A stretch of DNA of 64,000 bases from Chryseobacterium arachidis (lineage in GTDB: Bacteria; Bacteroidota; Bacteroidia; Flavobacteriales; Weeksellaceae), in NCBI RefSeq assembly GCF_900129245.1, contig NZ_FQUT01000005.1:238135-302134 (forward strand), in the 5' to 3' direction. Positions within the stretch are counted from its first letter, which is position 1. Every line of letters starts with the position of its first letter. The notes under the pieces are model-generated. The model did not search any database and was not told the DNA's origin. It saw only the letters and a list, made by a program, of their open reading frames with translations. Below, piece by piece: positions 53,115 through 61,512 of the stretch. The position numbers and the translations under genes are program-made.

Positions 53115-54543
53115 AAGCATTATATCAGCCATTGCCTTATCGCTTGTGTTAGCAAGCTGTAAGGCGCCTATGGCGACCGTTATAAAAGACGAGGTGAAAG
53201 AAAATGTACCTCAGAACTTTAATCAGGAAGATCAGGGAGATGCCAATAACAATAGCGGAACAACCCCTTGGAGACAATTCTTTACTGATCCGAATTTAGT
53301 AGCACTAATAGAAACTGCTCTAAAAAACAATCAGGAGCTGATGATCACTTTGCAGGAAATTGAGATTGCGAAAAGTGGAGTTTTAGCTAAAAAAGGAAAA
53401 CTAACTCCTACTGTTTCCGCAGGAATCGGGGCAGGAGTGAAGAAATCCGGACGTTACACAAGCGAAGGCGCCGGTGATGCCACCACGGAAATCGAACCCG
53501 GAAAAGAAATGCCGGATCCGCTTGGGAACTTTGAAGGTGGTTTGATGGCAAACTGGGAAATCGATATCTGGAAAAAATTAAGAACAGAGAAAGATGCGGC
53601 AGTGGCTCATTATCTTTCAACAGTGGAAGGTAAGAATTTCGTTCTTTCCAACTTAATTGAAGAAGTGGCGGATAATTATTATGAATTGTTGGCTTTGGAT
53701 AATCAGCTGGATATTATTCAGCAGTATATCAAGCTTCAGCAAAAGGCTTTGGAGATTTCAAAAATTCAGAAGGAAGCTGCGGCAACAACTGAATTGGCAG
53801 TGAAAAAATTTGAAGCAGAATTGGCAAAATCTAAAGCAACAGAATATACGATCCGTCAGCAGATTACCGAAAAAGAGAATCAGATCAATGCGCTTTGCGG
53901 TCGTTATCCGCAGCCGATCGTAAGAACGAAGGAGAATTTTATGACGACCATTCCGCAAACGGTATACACAGGAATTCCTTCACAATTATTGGCGAACCGT
54001 CCGGATATCAAACAAGCTGAATTGGAATTAAAATCATCAAAACTGGATGTAGAAGCGGCAAGAAAAGAATTTTATCCTACTTTAGAAATTTCTGCAACGT
54101 TAGGATTAGAGGCTTTTAAACCTTCTTATTTGGTGAAAATGCCCGAATCTATTGCTTATAATCTGGTTGGGGAACTGGCAGGTCCGCTGATTAATAAAAG
54201 CGCTATTAAAGCCAATTTTCAGACGGCGGATGCACGACAGATTCAAGCGTTGTATGAATATGATAAAACGATTTTGAATGCGTATCTGGATGTAGCCAAC
54301 CTGATGTCTAAAGTGAAAAATATTGATCAGTATTATCAATTGAAAGCTCAGGAAACAAAATCTTTGGAACAATCGATCGATATTGCCAATCAGCTATTCC
54401 GAAACTCAAGAGCAGATTATCTGGAAGTTCTTCTGAACCAGAGAGATGCACTGGATGCAAAAATGGAACTGGTTGAAGCAAAACAAAAACAGCTGAGTAC
54501 AGTTGTTGATATTTACAAAAGCTTAGGCGGAGGCTGGAAGTGA
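53095..54543 (+). CDS. TolC-like efflux outer-membrane lipoprotein
   Basis: 482 residues. Leader with a lipobox (ALSLVLASC), then the NodT/OprM-type layout: WRQFFTDPNLVALIETALKNNQELMITLQEIEIAKSG, a long coiled-coil hairpin (KLQQKALEISKIQKEAAATTELAVKKFEAELAKSKA...), and the second half with LLANRPDIKQAELELKSSKLDVEAARKEFYP. It is the channel partner of the two preceding genes. The start lies inside the pump gene (20-base overlap), a sign of translational coupling. Confidence 0.95.
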   Translation: MENLKTKSIISAIALSLVLASCKAPMATVIKDEVKENVPQNFNQEDQGDANNNSGTTPWRQFFTDPNLVALIETALKNNQELMITLQEIEIAKSGVLAKKGKLTPTVSAGIGAGVKKSGRYTSEGAGDATTEIEPGKEMPDPLGNFEGGLMANWEIDIWKKLRTEKDAAVAHYLSTVEGKNFVLSNLIEEVADNYYELLALDNQLDIIQQYIKLQQKALEISKIQKEAAATTELAVKKFEAELAKSKATEYTIRQQITEKENQINALCGRYPQPIVRTKENFMTTIPQTVYTGIPSQLLANRPDIKQAELELKSSKLDVEAARKEFYPTLEISATLGLEAFKPSYLVKMPESIAYNLVGELAGPLINKSAIKANFQTADARQIQALYEYDKTILNAYLDVANLMSKVKNIDQYYQLKAQETKSLEQSIDIANQLFRNSRADYLEVLLNQRDALDAKMELVEAKQKQLSTVVDIYKSLGGGWK

Positions 54544-54572
54544 TTTGTAAATCCTTAATGTTTTATAAAGAA

Positions 54573-54604
54573 GAGAGGCTACCCGTGAAGGATAGTCTCT
54601 TTTC
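54573..54604 (+). terminator. Terminator of the RND efflux operon
   Basis: GAGGCTA pairs with TAGTCTC (one G-U) and is followed by TTTTCG; it lies 30 bp after the TolC-like stop. Confidence 0.65.
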
Positions 54605-55100
54605 GATTAAAACTGAAAACTCTAATAAAAAGGCTTTAAGAAAACCTTTTGCAACCTAATTGCAGGAAATGATGCAACTAAATTTAATTCTTTAATGGTT
54701 ATTGTTTTTTTATAAAAGGTTATTAGTTTTTCAACATTCTAAAAAACCATCCTTCCCTAAAAGTAATTTCCCAATAAGGAAGGTGGCTTGCTTTATAAGT
54801 GAATCATCATTTTCTATTATGTTAGTTTTTTCAAAATTTATCTTTCTGTTTTTTTAGAGAGATCCACTTTTATAAAGCATGTAGTTTTTTATGGTTATTT
54901 CATCTTTACCCATCAAATAATCATCGTACATTCTGGGTTCGAAATTATTATCTTGAATCCGAATATGAAAGTACTTGTTGTCATTATTCGTAAATTGAGA
55001 CGTCCTAATTCATGAATTGAATATTTTTAATCATTTGATTTTGAGTTTTTTGATTTGTAAAATAGAAATAATTCGAACTTTGTCATTAATTCATTATTCT
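54605..55100. other. Non-coding block of about 500 bp with foldbacks
   Basis: No ORF above 12 codons worth calling. Two foldbacks are visible: CCATCCTTCC with GGAAGGTGG (about 54749-54786), and TGCTTTATAAGTG (54789-54801) with CACTTTTATAAAGCA (54865-54879). These could be leader or small-RNA structure, or remnants of a lost gene. No convincing promoter or T-run terminator frames them. Confidence 0.4.
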
Positions 55101-55133
55101 TTGACAAAAACTAACGATTTTTATGTACTTTTG
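55101..55133 (+). promoter_or_regulatory. Promoter of the TPR/AraC regulator gene
   Basis: TTG (in TTTGACA) at 55101-55103 and TACTTTTG at 55126-55133, spacer 22. It is within the Bacteroidetes range but longer than usual. The start codon is 33 bases downstream. Confidence 0.5.
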
Positions 55134-55165
55134 ACCTTAAATTAGATAAGGAGTAATTCGTCAAG

Positions 55166-56887
55166 GTGATTAAAAAACTATTTTTTATACTTTTTGTAGG
55201 AGTTTTTCAGCTTGTTCTGTCTCAGAATACATTTAGTGATTATTATAAAATAAGAGAACAATACGAGGATCTTGAAGAAAATGATTCCAATGCTTTTCCC
55301 ATGCTTCAGATTTATATCAGTAAGGCAAAACAGGAAAAAAACTACGAAAAATTGGTTCAGGGATATAAAGATGGTGTATTTTTTTCTCCGTTGAATGAAA
55401 ATAAACTAAAATATGCAGACAGTATTGTTCAGGCTGCCAAAAAATCCGGGGATAAAGATTTACTCACTACGGCGCATATTGATAAGGGCGTAGTTTATTA
55501 TTATCATTACAAAAAATTTCAGTTAGCGCTTAATGAATATCTTGAGGCATACAAATACTCAAAAAACACCAAGAACGAATATTTAAAGTACCAAAATTTA
55601 TATCATATAGGGGTTGTAAAAAGTTATTTGGGATATTATGAAGATGCTGCAGAACTTTTCGAAAAATGTGTGGTATACTACAGAGGAAAATCCAGGTCGA
55701 ACCTTCATCCAAACCTTATCTATAACAATAAAAAAGGCTATTTCAACAGTCTTCATCAGCTCCTGATCTGCGAAAGGAATTTGAAGAACTATAAAAAAAC
55801 GGATTCTCTTATACAGCTTGGGCTTTCTGAAATTGCGAATAATCCGGAATATGAACTGGAAAAAGCATATTTTATGCTGTCTAAAGGTATTTCCCAATAT
55901 AGAAACGGGAAATATCAAATGGCTTTAACAGACTTAAATCAATCTCTTCCTCCGCTGAGAAAAGGCAGAGATTTTGCGAGGCTTTCTGTAGATTATTTTT
56001 ATATAGGTAAGACTTATTCGGCTTTAAAAAATACCAAAGAATCAATTGCTTATTTGAAAAAAGTAGACTCTATCTTTCAGAAGCATCAGTTTATCCTTCC
56101 CGAGCTGAGGGAAAATTATGAGATTCTTATCGATCATTCTAAAAAAGAAAAAGACCAGACCCGACAATTGTATTATACCAGCCAGCTTTTGAAGGCGGAT
56201 AGTATTATTGCAAAGGATTTTATTTATCTCTCGCCAAAAATCCATAAGGAATATGATACGAAAACTTTACTGGATGAAAAGGATAATCTTCAGAAAATAG
56301 GCATTTGGGGAACGATTATCATTTCCGTTCTTGTGGTTTGGGCAGCCGGATTGGTTATTCTGCTCTTCAGAAAACTAAGAAAAGAAAAGCAGGTGAAGCA
56401 GAAGTATGTGCTGCTTGAAGAAAAATTCATGATAAAACATGAAGTTCCGGAAAAAAAAGCAATTCCAATCGCAATTCCTATCCAGATGTCTGTTCCGGAT
56501 GAAAAAAAAGCAGGGCCTGATGAAAGGAAGGTTGGAGAATTGCTTAAAAAATTAGAAACTTTTGAGCAGAAAAAAGATTTTACTCAAAAAGGACTTACCA
56601 TCAGTAAGCTGGCAGCCCAGTTGGGTACGAATTCCAATTACCTGTCTCAGGTGATTAATGAACATAAAAAAGGGAATTTCAATAAATATTTAAGTGAACT
56701 CCGTATTAACTATATTACCAATTTACTTTTTGAAAATAAAGATTATCTGAAATACAGTATTGAAACGCTCGCCAAAGAATGCGGAATTGCCTCCCGACAG
56801 AATTTCTCGGATCTTTTTTATGAAGTTAACGGGATCCGTCCGACAGATTTTATCAAACAGAGAAAAGAAGAGCTTAACCGCGAATAA
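55166..56887 (+). CDS. TPR-containing membrane regulator with AraC-type HTH
   Basis: 573 residues with a GTG start; a signal-like helix (IKKLFFILFVGVFQLVLSQ) follows directly, and an AGGAG sits 13 bases upstream. Residues about 40-345 are TPR-like helices (YYHYKKFQLALNEYLEAYKYS, YLGYYEDAAELFEKCVVYYRG, ...) outside the cytoplasm. One membrane helix follows (IGIWGTIIISVLVVWAAGLVILLF), then a cytoplasmic linker and a C-terminal AraC HTH (FTQKGLTISKLAAQLGTNSNYLSQVINEHKKGNFNKYLSELRINYITNLL). It probably senses an envelope signal and acts on DNA from the membrane. Such proteins are common in Chryseobacterium. The target genes are unknown. Confidence 0.85.
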   Translation: MIKKLFFILFVGVFQLVLSQNTFSDYYKIREQYEDLEENDSNAFPMLQIYISKAKQEKNYEKLVQGYKDGVFFSPLNENKLKYADSIVQAAKKSGDKDLLTTAHIDKGVVYYYHYKKFQLALNEYLEAYKYSKNTKNEYLKYQNLYHIGVVKSYLGYYEDAAELFEKCVVYYRGKSRSNLHPNLIYNNKKGYFNSLHQLLICERNLKNYKKTDSLIQLGLSEIANNPEYELEKAYFMLSKGISQYRNGKYQMALTDLNQSLPPLRKGRDFARLSVDYFYIGKTYSALKNTKESIAYLKKVDSIFQKHQFILPELRENYEILIDHSKKEKDQTRQLYYTSQLLKADSIIAKDFIYLSPKIHKEYDTKTLLDEKDNLQKIGIWGTIIISVLVVWAAGLVILLFRKLRKEKQVKQKYVLLEEKFMIKHEVPEKKAIPIAIPIQMSVPDEKKAGPDERKVGELLKKLETFEQKKDFTQKGLTISKLAAQLGTNSNYLSQVINEHKKGNFNKYLSELRINYITNLLFENKDYLKYSIETLAKECGIASRQNFSDLFYEVNGIRPTDFIKQRKEELNRE

Positions 56888-56981
56888 GATTTTTTCTAAA
56901 ATAATTTTTGCAGAAAAAAAATAACACGTCAAGTTTTGTCGCATTACGTCAATAGCTTTGTCATATCAAAATTACAGAGTT

Positions 56982-57677
56982 ATGGAACTGCCTTTTTACT
57001 TAAGTTTTAACGAATTTGAAAATCATTATTACGACAACCTTGAAAAATGGTTCGATGAATATCATACTGCTTCAGAGACCGATTATTTAAAAGCACTTTC
57101 AGAATTATACAGCCCTTATTTGTATTATAATTTTGCGAATGATCAGCTTCAGGCAGATGCTACAATCCAGATAAAAGACTGTTTTTTTCCATATTATGAA
57201 AAAATAGGAATTTCTTTTTGTGCCACTTGTGAAAACGGAAAGCCAACGAAAAATAACAGACATCTAAATCATCAGTTTGAATGGAAAACCATTACCATGA
57301 TGGAATATGCACAACATATTTTGGATAAAATCAACAGATATTTTTCTAAAAATAACGAAAAAGAAGGGAAAAATATTTTGGATTTCATTAATAACCATGA
57401 AATTATCACCTCAAGAGAAGGAGCGGGGTTCTGCGTTAATTACAATCAGCATCAGGCTACGCTTCCTTTTCTTAAGGCTTATCTTCCGGTATACGGGCAG
57501 ACCGTGAATATTGCGGTTTACAGGGATTTTATTTTCTCAATTGTTCAGATTGCGGAATTTATCGATCATAAATTAAAGGAAGTTCACGCTTTTGAAAATA
57601 TGATTTATACCAAATTAAAGTCGGAAGCTAAGTTCAAGGTACAGATGAGCCAGCAATTTCTCACGATGTGCAACTAA
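56982..57677 (+). CDS. Hypothetical protein
   Basis: 231 residues from the ATG at 56982 (MELPFYLSFNEFENHYYDNL). A TTG eight codons earlier overlaps a TAGCTTTG promoter-like element (56953-56960), so the ATG is preferred. No membrane or signal segment. It is rich in aromatic residues and Asn, with a central KPTKNNRHLNHQFEWKTITMMEYAQHILDKINRYF helix and Cys pair CATC. It follows the TPR/AraC gene by 95 bp and may be its neighbour target. No family recognised. Confidence 0.6.
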   Translation: MELPFYLSFNEFENHYYDNLEKWFDEYHTASETDYLKALSELYSPYLYYNFANDQLQADATIQIKDCFFPYYEKIGISFCATCENGKPTKNNRHLNHQFEWKTITMMEYAQHILDKINRYFSKNNEKEGKNILDFINNHEIITSREGAGFCVNYNQHQATLPFLKAYLPVYGQTVNIAVYRDFIFSIVQIAEFIDHKLKEVHAFENMIYTKLKSEAKFKVQMSQQFLTMCN

Positions 57678-57754
57678 ATTTTAACACCATAAAACATTCA
57701 TATAGCTAGATTATTTTAAAGTTTGAAAGCGAGTTAGTACCTTTTTTTCAAACA

Positions 57755-57785
57755 AAACCACCTGGTCACATCGATCAGGTGGTTT
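57755..57785 (+). terminator. Terminator-like hairpin after the 56982 gene
   Basis: AAACCACCTG pairs with CAGGTGGTTT, a ten-base perfect stem, followed by CTGTT (poor T run). About 80 bp after the stop. Confidence 0.6.
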
Positions 57786-57864
57786 CTGTTAATGAGGAAT
57801 GCAAATTATTTTTTATTTGGAGCTATTGAGTATGGAAATTGCTTTTTAGGAGCAATTCCCGCTT

Positions 57865-57965
57865 TCGCTACTCGCTTTTTTTTGGTTTCGGCGCGGCAGC
57901 TTCGCTGCCGCGCCGAAACCAAAAAAAAGAGCTCAAACAGACCACTCAATCAGGGCTAGGGTCGC
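57865..57965. repeat. Dispersed repeat with a perfect 25-bp palindrome
   Basis: The arms at 57875-57899 and 57905-57929 are perfect reverse complements, from CTTTTTTTTGG outward to GGCGCGGCAG at the tip, closed by a three-to-five-base TTCG-type loop. The GC-rich tip stands out from the AT-rich surroundings. It is followed by GAGCTCAAACAG and ACCACTCAATCAGGGC, which also occur in the copy near 655-760. It can act as a terminator in either direction. The rest of 57966-58105 shows only a repeat-like scrap (near 58061, CTGTGTAATCCGTGGGAAAA). Confidence 0.8.
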
Positions 57966-58105
57966 AGTCAACCATTTAATATAACAAATATTCACAACAT
58001 TTTGCCATCAGTCTTTTTATATAATCCCTTATCCAAATTCCAAAAATTATTCACAATCATCTGTGTATATCTGTGTAATCCGTGGGAAAAATAATCATTT
58101 CTAAT

Positions 58106-58894
58106 CTATTTATTATAAGGTAAGTTCCAGACAAGATCCGCCGCAAAATAATGCACTCCGCCTTTATGAATACTTTTGCTGTCCCGGATCAGATCATCCA
58201 TATACCCAATATCCACCGTAAAAGGAGAATTTGGAATATTGAATATATAATAAGCAGCAATCCGCATTTCCCGATATCCGAAAGAAGTCCATTTTGCAGT
58301 CGGTTCGTTGAGATAGCTTGCCGAAAACAATTCCTCCACACTCAAAGCCAGCTTCTGATTATTTTTTTGAGACAGATGATAAGTAACCTGACTTTTAAGA
58401 CGTGTCCTCAACTGAAAATCTTCATCAACATCATGAAAATCGGCATCAAAAAACTTCCTGAATTCTTGCCGGATGGTATTTTTAAACTTCCATTTTTCGC
58501 CAAAATTAAAAGTATACGCATATCTTCCATACAACCTGAACTCCTGTTCAGTTCCTTCTTTTTCGTAAGGTGCTTCACTCTCATATTTTGGTTGGCGGCG
58601 ATAGCTGATTGCATAACCGTATTGTTGATGAGGGTCGAAAGAATGGTAAACCTCATGATTCAATACCACAATTGCCTGTTTAGAAAACAAATTTTCATTG
58701 TCCGGACTGCTTTTTCTTCCGATTGCAACGTAACTTAAAGTTTGTTTATTTCCTAAAGAATCAAGGTTTCGTTTTACTCCAAAAGCCGACCAAAAGGCTG
58801 TATTCGCATCTCCCAAGCCGGGCGGACTGATTTGTGCCTGTAGAAAATTATTCAAAAACAAAAGTGAGATTAATAAACATAACGCTTTATTCAT
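58106..58894 (-). CDS. DUF2490 outer-membrane beta-barrel protein
   Basis: 262 residues from the ATG at 58894; a GTG two codons earlier is possible. Signal peptide (MNKALCLLISLLFLNNFLQAQ), then alternating beta strands ending in aromatic residues: WSAFGVKRNLDSLG, YALGYRRQPKYES-like YAISYRRQPK, FRLYGRYAYTFNFGEKWKFKNTIRQEFRKF, LKSQVTYHLSQKNNQKLALSVEELFSA, FGYREMRIAAYYIFN. This is the DUF2490 outer-membrane barrel pattern. Function unknown. It is the last core-genome-like gene before the tRNA-Ser fragment. Confidence 0.82.
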   Translation of the reverse strand: MNKALCLLISLLFLNNFLQAQISPPGLGDANTAFWSAFGVKRNLDSLGNKQTLSYVAIGRKSSPDNENLFSKQAIVVLNHEVYHSFDPHQQYGYAISYRRQPKYESEAPYEKEGTEQEFRLYGRYAYTFNFGEKWKFKNTIRQEFRKFFDADFHDVDEDFQLRTRLKSQVTYHLSQKNNQKLALSVEELFSASYLNEPTAKWTSFGYREMRIAAYYIFNIPNSPFTVDIGYMDDLIRDSKSIHKGGVHYFAADLVWNLPYNK

Positions 58895-58987
58895 TATCAC
58901 AAATTTAAAATTCCTGTTGATTGATGTTTTTCAATACAATTTAAAAACAGAACAAAATAAATGATAGATTTGAGAAGATTTTAGGAA

Positions 58988-59022
58988 TAAAAAAAGTCTC
59001 AGGAAAACCTAAGACTTAAAAA
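58988..59022 (-). terminator. Terminator of the (former) tRNA-Ser gene
   Basis: On the minus strand AAGTCTTAGG pairs with CCTGAGACTT over a four-base loop and runs into seven T, immediately after the tRNA-Ser 3' end. Confidence 0.8.
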
Positions 59023-59026
59023 ATTG

Positions 59027-59108
59027 CAGAGAGGAAGGGATTCGAACCCTCGATACAGTTACCCGCATACTAACTTTCCAGGGTAGCTCCTTCAACCACT
59101 GGTGTTAC
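59027..59108 (-). pseudogene. tRNA-Ser (GGA) lacking its 5' acceptor strand
   Basis: Read on the minus strand, AGTGGTTGAAGG (D loop), CTACC-CTGGAAA-GTTAG (anticodon arm, anticodon GGA), a long variable arm, GAGGGTTCGAATCCC-like T arm and the acceptor 3' strand CCTCTCT-G are present. The matching 5' strand (it should read like GGAGAGG or AGAGAGG) is replaced by unrelated sequence (TTAAAGG, 4 of 7 pairs). The anticodon stem also has a C-U mismatch (CTACC against GTTAG). This is the 3' fragment expected where an element integrates into a tRNA gene. It is unlikely to make a working tRNA. Confidence 0.7.
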
Positions 59109-59151
59109 CTTTAAATAAATGTGTGCCTAAAACTGTCCCTTTTTCACAAGA

Positions 59152-59601
59152 TTACAACAATCCATTATCAGCAAAACTCATGAAACTTTCTTTTGTTATG
59201 ATGATGCTATCAAACAAATTAATATCCATAATCTTGCAGCTTTCCTTTAATTTCTTTACAATGTCCAAATCTGCTGAACTTGGTTTTAAATTACCACTTG
59301 GATGATTATGGACTAATATAATACCTGGAGACAAACATTTTAGTGCTACTGATAATACAAGTCTGACATCTACTAAACTACTTGTAATTCCACCTTTGGA
59401 TAAATTATAGATTCCTAATACAGAATTTGAATTATTAAGCAAAATTACCTTTACTTCTTCCTGCATTTCTATTGTTTCTTCATTCCAAAACTTTCTTATA
59501 ATTTGAACAGCATCAAAGCTTGTAGTAATCTTTGTACTTGCAACTTTATTAGGTTTGTAAGAAACCTGGATTTCAGAAACTTCTGATATAGTGTTATTCA
59601 T
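59152..59601 (-). CDS. RadC-family JAB-domain protein (mobile-element type)
   Basis: 149 residues, the short RadC form common in Bacteroidetes integrative elements. It keeps the JAMM metalloprotease-type signature: Glu near residue 46-49, then His98-x-His100 and Ser108/Asp111 in LVHNHPSGNLKPSSAD, with Gly-Ile-Tyr-Asn-Leu-Ser upstream. The N-terminal helix-hairpin-helix domain of full-length RadC is absent. In other elements it is thought to protect or process incoming DNA; its true activity is not known. First gene inside the presumed island, 44 bp from the tRNA fragment. Confidence 0.9.
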   Translation of the reverse strand: MNNTISEVSEIQVSYKPNKVASTKITTSFDAVQIIRKFWNEETIEMQEEVKVILLNNSNSVLGIYNLSKGGITSSLVDVRLVLSVALKCLSPGIILVHNHPSGNLKPSSADLDIVKKLKESCKIMDINLFDSIIITKESFMSFADNGLL

Positions 59602-59611
59602 TTTCTTTAGT

Positions 59612-59983
59612 TTAATTAATTCTGTTTTGTAATAGTTTATTCTGATACATCAATACAGTAAATTTTTTATCTTTTCTCAGAATCAACATGATTTTAGGTA
59701 ACTCAATATCCTGCATCTCTTCTAGTTTCTGTTTTAAAAAATCTAAAATATCACCTGGATATAGGAACTCTACTCTCATCAATACATCAGCATTAAAATA
59801 AAGAAGAATGTGTTTTATTCTTAACTCTAAAACTTCATGTATTTGACCAAAATATTCATAAGGTTCTAATGATAACCCATTCTCGATAAATTCATAGGGT
59901 GGAATAGAAATTAAGTCTTGTTCATAATCTGTATATTCGCTATCAAGTTTAAAAATCAAGTAATCATAAATATTGTTTTTCAT
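59612..59983 (-). CDS. Hypothetical protein (island)
   Basis: 123 residues from the ATG at 59983 (MKNNIYDYLIFKLDSEYTDYEQDLI). A longer frame from 60031 would overlap the upstream gene and its terminator and is not favoured. The protein is acidic, with many Tyr/Glu/Leu, no signal or membrane part, and an alpha/beta look (LELRIKHILLYFNADVLMRVEFLYPGDILDFLKQKLEEM). No family recognised. It is separated from the upstream operon by a terminator and lies 10 bp before the RadC gene. Confidence 0.6.
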   Translation of the reverse strand: MKNNIYDYLIFKLDSEYTDYEQDLISIPPYEFIENGLSLEPYEYFGQIHEVLELRIKHILLYFNADVLMRVEFLYPGDILDFLKQKLEEMQDIELPKIMLILRKDKKFTVLMYQNKLLQNRIN

Positions 59984-59997
59984 TAATGTAAGGGTAT

Positions 59998-60022
59998 AAA
60001 AAAAACCACCTCTTAGGTGGCT
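59998..60022 (-). terminator. Terminator of the 60024-61475 operon
   Basis: On the minus strand CCACCT pairs with AGGTGG over a three-base loop and runs into seven T, starting one base after the 60024 stop. Confidence 0.75.
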
Positions 60023-60023
60023 G

Positions 60024-60659
60024 TTAATCAATTTTAGGAATTGGGATCATAGATATAGCTATCTTCTGCATTTCCTCTTCTATTTCTTTTAGTTTTTCTG
60101 GATTTATTTTTCTCTCATAAAGTAGGATTTTAAATACATCATCAAATTCAATAAGGTTCTCATAATATTTTCTGTCAATACAAACTCCAAATTCTCCTAT
60201 TGGCGAGTTTCCAAAGTGAGGATGAACTACCTCATCATTATCTACACTATATTCCAGATGGTCATAATAGAAAATAGCCAGTTTGTTGTAGCCAATATCG
60301 AAGTACTTTATCAACCATTCTTTTAATTGTGAATCATTATTGTAGGTTTTGTATTCTTCAACTGCAACTTTACAAACTGCATCTAATTCCTGAACTTTAA
60401 TACCGTATTCAACTTCTTCGTAAAAGTTCGTAAAGTACCTATATCTCTTATTACAATACTCAGCTTCTTGTAAACAGTCATAAGGCAAACCATTAGCTTT
60501 CCATTGCTGACATTGCTCACAAAGAATCTCAGAATAATTTTTAACTTCCTTGTATAAATCGTTGTATTCATACAGCCAATAAGCAATCTTTTGTAATGTA
60601 AAAGGATTTTCATTGAGCTGTTTTAAATGATTTATACTATTTAATATCTGTGATTTCAT
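60024..60659 (-). CDS. Hypothetical protein (island operon, gene 3)
   Basis: 211 residues from the ATG at 60659 (MKSQILNSINHLKQLNENPFTLQKIAYWLYEY). The next-upstream gene's stop overlaps this ATG by one base (TAATG). A longer start 17 codons upstream would overlap that gene more. It is helical and aromatic-rich, with four Cys (CEQCQQW, CLQEAEYC) that could bind a metal but are not in a classic finger. The C-terminal VHPHFGNSPIGEFGVCIDRKYY is more strand-like. No family recognised. Confidence 0.6.
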   Translation of the reverse strand: MKSQILNSINHLKQLNENPFTLQKIAYWLYEYNDLYKEVKNYSEILCEQCQQWKANGLPYDCLQEAEYCNKRYRYFTNFYEEVEYGIKVQELDAVCKVAVEEYKTYNNDSQLKEWLIKYFDIGYNKLAIFYYDHLEYSVDNDEVVHPHFGNSPIGEFGVCIDRKYYENLIEFDDVFKILLYERKINPEKLKEIEEEMQKIAISMIPIPKID

Positions 60660-61060
60660 TAGCTTAAATTGCTTCCAATAAGAAAAAGCATAATAGCAAA
60701 TACTAAACAAGTAATTGTTAAAAAAGAAAGTTGTTTAACGTTCAATATTCGGTTTTTAGGGTAAATGGCAAATGCTAAAAAAGGTGTTAGTAAATAAAGC
60801 ATTATTAAGTTAATGAATACAACAAATATCCAATGAATATTTATAGCTTTCCAAAGAGGAAAAAAAGCAATCATTAATCCACTGATAAAAATTACAATTT
60901 TAAGAACCATGTTATCTAATTGTCCATTATTGACAGTATAATTGAGTGATTCCATTGGATTATAAGATTCCAGCCTCTTATATTTTCTGATAGAATGTTG
61001 AAAGAAAGCAAAAGGAAGCTGAAAAAACACTGTTGAAAGAATAAATATAGCTATTTCCAT
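60659..61060 (-). CDS. Hypothetical membrane protein (island operon, gene 2)
   Basis: 133 residues with four hydrophobic segments: an N-terminal one (IAIFILSTVFFQLPFAFF), two central (LKIVIFISGLMIAFFPLW and WIFVVFINLIMLYLLTPFLAF) and one C-terminal (FLTITCLVFAIMLFLIG). A short basic stretch RKYKRLESY lies after the first. It overlaps the next gene by one base (TAATG), a strong sign of co-translation. No family recognised. It could supply the membrane part of a small system with its neighbours. Confidence 0.6.
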   Translation of the reverse strand: MEIAIFILSTVFFQLPFAFFQHSIRKYKRLESYNPMESLNYTVNNGQLDNMVLKIVIFISGLMIAFFPLWKAINIHWIFVVFINLIMLYLLTPFLAFAIYPKNRILNVKQLSFLTITCLVFAIMLFLIGSNLS

Positions 61061-61085
61061 GATTTAATAATTTGAAGTTGTGATA

Positions 61086-61475
61086 TTAATTAAACACCAA
61101 TTTATATAAATAGTTTTTTCCGCCATTCTTAATATATCCAGCTCCAACTACATCTCCGGATTTATCTGATAAAGTAAATTCACTGTTTGTGTCTCCTGTA
61201 GGAGAAAATGTAATTTCAATAACATCATTAGATTTTTGCTTTAATGTGTACTGAGTTGGTTTAAGTTCATGATATTCACCATTTATCCAGACATAACCTA
61301 AATTTCCACCAGATTTATAAGTTATTGACTTAATAATTGGTGTATCACTTGCATCATACCAAGTTTCTCCGTCCTTACTAAACTGACAAATCTTCACTTC
61401 ATGAGTTAAATTTTGTGCAGTTACTAATCCTGATAAAGCAATGAGAAAAAGCATTAATAATTTTCTGAGTTTCAT
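61086..61475 (-). CDS. Hypothetical exported protein (island operon, gene 1)
   Basis: 129 residues. Signal peptide (MKLRKLLMLFLIALSGLVTAQ), then a beta-rich domain with Tyr/Asp/Gly turns (ICQFSKDGETWYDASDTPIIKSITYKSGGNLGYVWINGEYHELKPTQYTL). No family recognised. It leads the operon, 25 bp before the membrane-protein gene. Its promoter lies in the 180-bp divergent region that also controls the XRE regulator, so it is a natural target for that regulator. Confidence 0.6.
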   Translation of the reverse strand: MKLRKLLMLFLIALSGLVTAQNLTHEVKICQFSKDGETWYDASDTPIIKSITYKSGGNLGYVWINGEYHELKPTQYTLKQKSNDVIEITFSPTGDTNSEFTLSDKSGDVVGAGYIKNGGKNYLYKLVFN

Positions 61476-61512
61476 AACATATTAATTTTAAAGTTTCAAA
61501 TATAGCAAATGT

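Noticed and set aside
58151..58738. A 195-codon plus-strand frame
   Set aside because: Lies wholly opposite the DUF2490 gene, which has a signal peptide and a family pattern; the antisense frame has no recognisable features.
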